DNA from: a virus
Length of the DNA stretch: 32,605 bases
IMG/VR virus record: IMGVR_UViG_3300045256_000662
Coordinates: 1-32,605 of that record
Reading direction: 5' to 3' (one strand)
Each line of letters begins with the position of its first letter. Within the stretch, counting starts at the first letter, position 1. The notes beneath the pieces are model-generated. The model was not told the origin of the DNA. It saw only the letters and a list, made by a program, of their open reading frames with translations, and searched no databases. Shown piece by piece: positions 27,732 through 32,605 of this stretch. Made by a program: the position numbers and the translations under genes.

Positions 27732-29368
27732 GCCCTCCGGCGTTCTCTATCAGCGGCGTCATACGGCGCATCGGATTCCGTGCGCTGTTCGTCGGCCGAT
27801 TGGTCAGCGCGAGTTGCGTCCGACGAGGGTTGCGCGGTCGCGCCGCCCTTTTCCGGTTGCCGCCCATCGCTCGTGTAGACGAGACCAAGCTCGTCCGCCT
27901 TTGCGTTTTCAGCTGCGATCTCGGCGTCGATCTCGTCGATGTTGAGGCCGCGCCCCGCGAGCTGTCGGCGGCGGGAGTTGTATCCGGCGCGGCGTTCCGA
28001 CTGCAGGCCCTTGATGTCTTTCTCAGGATCGATCCAGTCCCAGCCCGGCGGTACGTGCTCGACAGCGAGATACTTCTCGCGATCGCGCTGATAATCGCCG
28101 ACCGAGATCGGCAGCGCGCCGGCCAGCACCGCCGTATCCATGAAGTGCTTCCACACGAAATCGCAGAGCAGCGGACTGATGAAATTCTCCTGCAGCGATT
28201 CCATGCCTCGACGATGCTTGAGAAGCGCCGCGCGCGCGGAAAGATAAGTGACCTGACTGTAATCGCCGGTCAGCGATTCATAGGGCACGCCGATCGGGCC
28301 GAAGCCGGCGGCAAGCATGCGCGCCTGATGCTTCATGTACGGGTCATAGGTCGCGCCGGTGTCCGGCGGATCGGAGAAAGACGGTTCGTCGCCTTCTTCC
28401 CCGACGATGACCGAGCCGGGATCCCATTCGACAGCGCGCGCCGAGCCGTCCTCCGACTCGCTCGACATGCTGTCCCCAGGCGCGGGGATATCGTCGTCGT
28501 CAAGCTCGCCGGCTTCGGGGGCCTTGCGCTTGATGAACATCGTGTAGAGCGTCGCGACCTGTTTCCGGATCAGCTCGTTGTTGTCGTAGAGGTCGATGTC
28601 GCGAAGCTTGAGCAGGCCGGATGCGCCCCAGGGCACGCCGCGGATCTGGTTGGGCTCTTCCTCGATGAAGAGGTGGCAAACCTCGGATGCCGGGACGCGG
28701 ACGCGGGTCCGATCGCTGTAGAACAGCGGCCGCTCGCCGGGATGCTCGCGCCACAGATGGTAGGCAACGCGGCGGCCGATAAGGTCAAACTCGATCCCCT
28801 GCCGGATCGGGTTGCCGTTAAACGTGTCGTTGTAATCGAGCGCGAGATGGTCGGCCTGCAGCACCTGGAATTGCAGCGGCACTTCGAGACCGTCCTCGCC
28901 CATGCGGCGAGGCCTCGCGCGGATCAGGACCTCGCCGGCACGCACCATTTCGCTGCCGGCGATGTATTGCAGACCGTAGATCGTCGTGCGGCCGCGGGCG
29001 TCGGCCTTCTTCGCCCAGCGCTTCCACAGCGCCGAGATCGTTTTCCGCAACTCCTCGTCTTCGACGAGCGGCTGCGGATAGAAGCCGATGCCGATCATGT
29101 CGATGACGCTCGCGTTGATCGCCGACCGGCCCCATGGCGTGTTCCGGTAGACGTTGCGCGCGCGCGCCTTGAGCAGCGGCAGGTCGGCGTTGATCAGCTC
29201 GTTCGCAGATGACGGATTGGGCCGCCAGCCCGCCATGCGCTTTGCAACCGACGCGCCCTCGAAGCCGGCGTAGGTCTGCCGTGGGGTCCCGACGTCCGCG
29301 CCGAAGAGCATCCGAGTCGCCGCGGCGAGGCGCGAGAATAAGCCGGGCGGCTTGGTTTGCTTGCCCAT
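27728..29368 (-). CDS. Portal protein, lambda gpB family
   Basis: A 546-aa protein (lambda gpB 533 aa) that forms the ring through which DNA enters and leaves the head. Typical segments are RMAGWRPNPSSANELINADLPLLKARARNVYRN, then YFRNTPWGRSAIN-type region, GIEFDLIGRRVAYHLW, LFIEEEPNQIRGVPW and LTGDYSQVTYLSARAALLKHRRGMESLQ. The acidic stretch near residues 295-330 (DDDDIPAPGDSMSSESEDG) is expected in the wing. TGATG overlap with gpW. Confidence 0.95.
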   Translation of the reverse strand: MGKQTKPPGLFSRLAAATRMLFGADVGTPRQTYAGFEGASVAKRMAGWRPNPSSANELINADLPLLKARARNVYRNTPWGRSAINASVIDMIGIGFYPQPLVEDEELRKTISALWKRWAKKADARGRTTIYGLQYIAGSEMVRAGEVLIRARPRRMGEDGLEVPLQFQVLQADHLALDYNDTFNGNPIRQGIEFDLIGRRVAYHLWREHPGERPLFYSDRTRVRVPASEVCHLFIEEEPNQIRGVPWGASGLLKLRDIDLYDNNELIRKQVATLYTMFIKRKAPEAGELDDDDIPAPGDSMSSESEDGSARAVEWDPGSVIVGEEGDEPSFSDPPDTGATYDPYMKHQARMLAAGFGPIGVPYESLTGDYSQVTYLSARAALLKHRRGMESLQENFISPLLCDFVWKHFMDTAVLAGALPISVGDYQRDREKYLAVEHVPPGWDWIDPEKDIKGLQSERRAGYNSRRRQLAGRGLNIDEIDAEIAAENAKADELGLVYTSDGRQPEKGGATAQPSSDATRADQSADEQRTESDAPYDAADRERRRA

Positions 29369-29592
29369 CAGATGCCCTTCCGCGAGTGGATGTTCAGCAT
29401 GCGCGTGCGGCGTTTCCCGTTCGCCGCACGCTCGGTCCGCGCGATTTCCTGATCGAGAAGCTGCAAGGCTTTCTCGCCCTGGCTGAGGTCGCGCTCGACG
29501 GTTTTATCGCCCCAGGAAACACGATTGCGGAGGCTGGTGATGTTCTCGACCAGTTTCTCGCGGCGACTGCGAAGCTGTTCAACGGAGGCCAT
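29368..29592 (-). CDS. Head-tail joining protein, lambda gpW-like
   Basis: A 74-aa protein (lambda gpW 68 aa) of helix-hairpin-helix type: MASVEQLRSRREKLVENITSL, then NRVSWGDKTVERDL with the beta hairpin, then QLLDQEIARTERAANGKRR. In lambda it binds below the portal and is needed before FII can attach. It lies between terminase and portal as in lambda. The start overlaps the terminase stop by 14 bases. Confidence 0.87.
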   Translation of the reverse strand: MASVEQLRSRREKLVENITSLRNRVSWGDKTVERDLSQGEKALQLLDQEIARTERAANGKRRTRMLNIHSRKGI

Positions 29593-31513
29593 CGATCGAC
29601 TTGTTCCTGATCACGCGACGCCCCGCTCTCGGCTTCTTCCGAGGCGGCGGCTGAAGCGGCATAGAGCCTTCGTCCTCAGGTCCGGCGGGGATGGACGCAA
29701 GTCCGATGCTCTTTGCCTCCCGGTTCAGCGATAATCCGAGAGAGATCAGTCCGTAAAGGGCCGCTGTGCCATAGACCCTGCAGTCGAGCGGCTCGTTCCG
29801 GGCGCTGTCTTTCTTGTACCACTCGACAATCTTCCGCCCCTTGATGAACTTCACCCGGCGCTGTTCCGCCGTCAGGCCGTCGAAGTAGTCGGCGTCGCGG
29901 TCCATTGGGAAGTGCAGATAGCCTGGCCCCGGCTCCTCGATCGCGAGGCGCTGGTAGAGCGCCTCCTTAACGGCGTCGACGCCGACGATGTAAAGCGGGA
30001 CCCGACCCTTGTTTTTGCTGCTCGCCTTGCGCGGCCACACCGGCTTACCGAACCCCCCACTCCCTTTGATCGGCCATACGCGCCGGTCGACCCGGCGCTT
30101 GCAGAAGCGATAGACAGCCAGCGTGTGGTGACCGCCCGAGTCGATACAGGCCGCCTTGATCCGCATCGGCGGCACCGCGCGCGTATGCGGCCAGGCGCGC
30201 AACAGTAAGGTTTCGAGCTGCTCCCACACGTCGTTGCCGGATGGGTCGCCCCACAGTTGCTCGTACGCGATCGACCAGCTTTCCTCGTCCTGCCCCCAGC
30301 CGATGACTTCGACCTCGAGGCGATCGTCCTGTACGTCGACGCCGGCGGTCAGAACGGCGACGCCGGCCGGCAGCTTCGCGGTGAACTCTTCGCGCCGATC
30401 GACGAGCTTCTTTCGGTCGGGCCGATCGCCCTGCCCGCGCCAAACCTCCGCCAGCTTGGTGTTGACGAAGGTCTTGAGGCGCGGCGAATCCTTGTAGACG
30501 TTGCCGTGCTCGATCGCGATCGACGCCCAGGACAGCCAGCCCAGCGGGCTATAGAGGCTGTTCAGGAAATAGCTGGTGGTGCGCCCGTCGCCTTTCGCGT
30601 GCGGGATCCACTCGCCATGCTCCAGCATCCACGTCTTTTCGCTCTCATGCAGGCGTTCATGGCAGCCTTCGCACTCGTACCAGGGCGCGTACCGCTTGCC
30701 CTTTTCCCACTTCAGGTTCGACCATTTCAGCCATTGCGTGACGCCGCAGGCTGGACACGGCACGTAGAAATGCCGCTGATCGCCTTCCTGAAACGCCTTC
30801 TCGATGCGGCTTAGGTCTTCCTCACCTGGGGTGCTGGTGATGCCGATTTTGCGGTTCGAGAAGGTGGCTGTTCGCTGAATGGCCAGATCGAGCGGGTCGC
30901 CTTCGGACTGCACATCGAGCCCGTACGCGTCGACCTCGTCGGCAAACAACCACCGGATGGGCATGCTTCGCAGATCGGCCGCGCTCGATGCCGAAGACAT
31001 TGCGAGCACGCCGCCGGGGAATTCCTTCATCCACATCGTGTTGCCCGGCTCGCGGCCTTTTTGCTCGGGCACTTTCTCGAAGAGCGACGGGGAGAAGTTG
31101 ATCAGCGGGTCGATACGCGTCCGCATTACGCGCCGGATCGTATCGTCCGACGGCAGAAGCATCATCGCCGGGCCGGGCGCGCAGTCGATCATGTAGCCGA
31201 TCGCGTTCAGCAAAGTTTCGGTTTTGGCCGTCTGCGCGCCCCATTTCAGAACGACGCGCTCGATCGGATCGCGCGTGCTGAATCGGTTCATGGGCTCGCG
31301 GGTGTAGGGCGCGCGCGTCGTACGCCACTGCCCCGGCTCTTTCGAGGCGACGGTCGACAGCACGCGATTCTGGTCGGCCCATTGGCTGACCGTCATGTAC
31401 GGGTCTGGCAGCCAGGCGTCGGCGGCGCTGTCGATCAGCTCCGCCAGCGCGACGGCATAATCATCGGGCCGGGGCTTGCGGGGTGCGGACTGATTTGAGA
31501 GCACGGGTGTCAT
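29579..31513 (-). CDS. terL: Terminase large subunit, lambda gpA family
   Basis: A 644-aa packaging motor and nuclease (lambda gpA 641 aa). Walker-type A motif WGAQTAKTE (91-99, Lys97), Walker B LFADEVDAY (Asp192, Glu193), a four-Cys zinc-binding site (CPAC at 253-256, CEGC at 281-284), and the nuclease start LTAGVDVQDDRLEVEV with Asp393. The basic C-terminus (RKKPRAGRRVIRNKS) likely touches the portal. It cuts concatemers at a cos-type site in lambda relatives. Overlaps the small subunit by 53 bases. Confidence 0.96.
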   Translation of the reverse strand: MTPVLSNQSAPRKPRPDDYAVALAELIDSAADAWLPDPYMTVSQWADQNRVLSTVASKEPGQWRTTRAPYTREPMNRFSTRDPIERVVLKWGAQTAKTETLLNAIGYMIDCAPGPAMMLLPSDDTIRRVMRTRIDPLINFSPSLFEKVPEQKGREPGNTMWMKEFPGGVLAMSSASSAADLRSMPIRWLFADEVDAYGLDVQSEGDPLDLAIQRTATFSNRKIGITSTPGEEDLSRIEKAFQEGDQRHFYVPCPACGVTQWLKWSNLKWEKGKRYAPWYECEGCHERLHESEKTWMLEHGEWIPHAKGDGRTTSYFLNSLYSPLGWLSWASIAIEHGNVYKDSPRLKTFVNTKLAEVWRGQGDRPDRKKLVDRREEFTAKLPAGVAVLTAGVDVQDDRLEVEVIGWGQDEESWSIAYEQLWGDPSGNDVWEQLETLLLRAWPHTRAVPPMRIKAACIDSGGHHTLAVYRFCKRRVDRRVWPIKGSGGFGKPVWPRKASSKNKGRVPLYIVGVDAVKEALYQRLAIEEPGPGYLHFPMDRDADYFDGLTAEQRRVKFIKGRKIVEWYKKDSARNEPLDCRVYGTAALYGLISLGLSLNREAKSIGLASIPAGPEDEGSMPLQPPPRKKPRAGRRVIRNKSIDGLR

Positions 31514-32114
31514 CCGCCATCTGGCGCAGCAGCGTTTCGATTTCCTCGGTGAATTTGACGACGAGTTGGCGCGCCAGCGCCGGGTCCGCGACGTGCTGTT
31601 CGACGATGCGCTCGGGCAGCGCCAATAGCCGGTCGCGGGCGGCGCGCACGATCGAGAACCAAGTCTGGCTGACCTGGCCGGCGCGGAGGAGCCCGCCGGC
31701 CTCCATCATGAACTTCTGCTCTTTGAGCTTTGCGTCCCATACGGCGGCCAGCGTAAGCGCGTCCGCGCGGCTGGGTGGGCCCTTCCCGGGCGACGGCGCG
31801 CCCTCGCCGGGCTCCGGCTCTGCAACGGCCGTGTCGCCGCCTGGGCGGGCCTGCGTGGGCTGCGGACGCGGCTGCCGAGGTGACGGGGCCGTCGTCCGCG
31901 CCTGCCCTATCTGCGGACCTGCCTGGGCGGCGATCTTGCTGCGCCGAGGGTCGCTGTTGCCAACCCACTGAGCCAGCAGCTTTTCAAGGTCGACGGTGCC
32001 GTCAGGTTCAAGCGTGACGCGGCCTTCGGCGCGCGCCTTGCGGATTCCTCGTTCGGAGATCGGGAAGCCCCGGGCAGTCAACTGCCGGGCGGCTTCCCTA
32101 ATCGAGACGCCCAC
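31461..32114 (-). CDS. terS: Terminase small subunit candidate
   Basis: A 217-aa protein with GTG start. The N-terminus SIREAARQLTARGFPISERGIRKARAEGRVTLEPDGTVDLEKL is a winged-helix-like DNA-binding domain as in lambda Nu1. Residues about 55-120 are Pro/Gln/Gly-rich linker. The C-terminal part (DALTLAAVWDAKLKEQKFMMEAGG, then WFSIVRAARDRLLALPERI) is helical and resembles Nu1-type subunits that bind the large terminase. The gene lies immediately upstream of terL and downstream of three helically phased repeats that may be its target. Confidence 0.82.
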   Translation of the reverse strand: MGVSIREAARQLTARGFPISERGIRKARAEGRVTLEPDGTVDLEKLLAQWVGNSDPRRSKIAAQAGPQIGQARTTAPSPRQPRPQPTQARPGGDTAVAEPEPGEGAPSPGKGPPSRADALTLAAVWDAKLKEQKFMMEAGGLLRAGQVSQTWFSIVRAARDRLLALPERIVEQHVADPALARQLVVKFTEEIETLLRQMADDTRALKSVRTPQAPAR

Positions 32115-32143
32115 TGCGGACCCCCGCGGACCAAGTGCGGACC
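32115..32143. repeat. Three helically phased GCGGACC repeats upstream of terS
   Basis: YGCGGACC occurs at 32115-32122, 32125-32132 and 32136-32143; starts are spaced 10 and 11 bases apart, close to one helical turn. They directly precede the small terminase start. This is the pattern of a site bound by an oligomer, such as a cosB or pac site, or of an operator for the late operon. Confidence 0.65.
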
Positions 32144-32334
32144 TCCCCCCATTTCGCTAACTGGCGAGGTCCCGGGCTCGCGCGGCCCCCGCATCGCCCG
32201 AGGGCCCAGAAAGGACCCGTCGAGCATGGGTCGGCATCGAGCATTGCATAGGCAGCATAGCGGGGGCGCATCGGCATGCCGACCTCAATGCACCCGGGCG
32301 ACCAACTTCGTCAAGCCCGATTGGACGTTCCTGG

Positions 32335-32454
32335 TTGCGAAATGCTGGGGCTGGTGTAGGCTGCGTCCTGCCGAGGGTAATGGGAGTGCGCTCGGCAGAC
32401 ATGCCCTAGCCTTCAGGCGCTCTTGCCCATATGCGGCAAGAGCGCCTTTTTCTT
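32335..32454 (+). ncRNA. Possible small structured RNA ending in a terminator
   Basis: On the plus strand, TTGCGA (32335-32340) and TAGGCT (32357-32362) make a weak promoter with a 16-base spacer. A perfect 8-bp hairpin, CTGCCGAG/CTCGGCAG (32368-32398), and a 12-bp terminator with T-run (32416-32454) follow. About 90 nt could be transcribed without any coding region. The terminator must serve some plus-strand transcript, and no upstream gene in the window explains it. Confidence 0.35.
32416..32454 (+). terminator. Strong rho-independent terminator, plus strand
   Basis: GGCGCTCTTGCC (32416-32427) and GGCAAGAGCGCC (32435-32446) form a perfect 12-bp stem around a 7-base loop, followed by TTTTTCTT. 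Confidence 0.88.
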
Positions 32455-32574
32455 CGACGCAATCTGACCACTTTGCCCTCGCACAAAGGCGTCGTCACTT
32501 CACCGCTTCGGCCGCGCCGCACGGTAAAGGGATTCGAGGGAAAGCGCCCGCCCTGCCCCTATCTCTCGATCAGG

Positions 32575-32605
32575 AACGGCCCGGCATCGACCGGGCCGTT
32601 TCTTC
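32575..32605 (+). terminator. Rho-independent terminator at the right edge
   Basis: AACGGCCCGG (32575-32584) and CCGGGCCGTT (32591-32600) form a perfect 10-bp stem with a 6-base loop; TTTCTTC follows at the edge of the window. The stem resembles that of the terminator at 2591-2612. Confidence 0.75.

Larger units (their letters stand above)
2638..32143 (-). mobile_element. Prophage late region: lambda-type head with P2-type contractile tail
   Basis: About 35 closely packed minus-strand genes run from small terminase to Rz1 without interruption. The head genes follow the lambda order (terminases, W, portal, protease, D, E, FII). The tail genes follow the P2 order (V, W, J, I, fibers, FI, FII, E/E', T, U, X, D). 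Sheath and tube genes show a contractile tail. A complete terminase and head set argues against a headless tailocin. Integrase, repressor and replication genes are not in the window, so the full element must extend beyond it, and the limits given here are only those of the recognisable late operon plus its upstream repeats. No frameshift or premature stop is visible in the core genes apart from the expected E/E' shift, so the late region looks intact. Confidence 0.95.
32157..32605. other. Gene-poor right end with stem-loops and terminators
   Basis: No convincing coding region is seen between the phased repeats and the window end. A minus-strand open frame at 32157-32402 is 81 aa, with no recognisable fold or ribosome site. 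The stretch contains a hairpin at 32368-32398 and two strong terminators (entries below). It probably holds the late promoter of the phage on the minus strand, but no clear -35/-10 pair stands out. Confidence 0.5.

Noticed and set aside
32157-32402. An 81-codon minus-strand open frame upstream of terS
   Set aside because: No ribosome site, no recognisable fold, and it crosses a stable hairpin; treated as leader sequence.
2588-32588. Shared GAACGGCCCGG as attachment core
   Set aside because: Both copies form the arm of a terminator stem and the accessory genes lie outside the left copy; no integrase is nearby to support an attachment site.
1-32605. CRISPR arrays, rRNA or tRNA genes, insertion sequences
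   Set aside because: No regularly spaced palindromic repeats, no cloverleaf with conserved TTC loop, and no transposase-like frame was seen.

Overview
This window is the late (virion and lysis) region of a temperate tailed phage, most likely an integrated prophage. It joins a lambda-type head module to a P2-type contractile tail module, so it is a myovirus. High GC content, GTG starts, a DUF1902-type HicB antitoxin and a protein resembling the gene transfer agent spike base of Rhodobacter point to an alphaproteobacterial host. That assignment is inference. No integrase, repressor or replication gene lies inside the window, so attachment sites and lysogeny control must lie outside it.

Layout. 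Positions 1-143 hold the 3' end of an unrecognised plus-strand gene followed by a terminator hairpin. Positions about 144-2589 form a plus-strand accessory zone: a 191-aa protein with an antirepressor-like look, a hicB-hicA toxin-antitoxin pair with a short palindrome upstream, a doubtful small ORF, and a pair of small hypothetical genes, the second encoding a coiled-coil membrane protein. A strong hairpin at 2591-2612 separates this zone from the phage late operon.

From 32114 down to 2638 everything is on the minus strand and tightly packed, often with TGATG or ATGA overlaps, as in one long late transcript. In transcription order: small and large terminase; gpW-like connector; portal; S49 prohead protease with a likely nested scaffold; decoration protein; major capsid protein; a six-gene, 5-kb block of spike or receptor-binding proteins (24584-19569); FII-like connector; tail terminator; baseplate V, W, J and I; a fiber cluster (15562-10575); sheath; tube; the E/E' tail chaperone with a -1 frameshift; tape measure; U, X and D; then two small membrane proteins (holin candidates), a transglycosylase endolysin and overlapping Rz/Rz1 spanins.

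Points that stand out: (1) a canonical slippery heptamer at 8350-8356 that links E to an in-frame extension lacking its own good start; (2) three copies of GCGGACC at one-helical-turn spacing just upstream of the small terminase, a candidate packaging or operator site; (3) a spike block between major capsid and connector genes, starting with a spike-base-like protein and including a 901-aa possible glycan-degrading protein, so the phage may carry receptor-binding proteins on the head as well as on the tail; (4) a fiber protein with a 58-residue stretch that is about half Tyr and Trp; (5) a structured, terminator-ended stretch on the plus strand at 32335-32454 that may be a small RNA.
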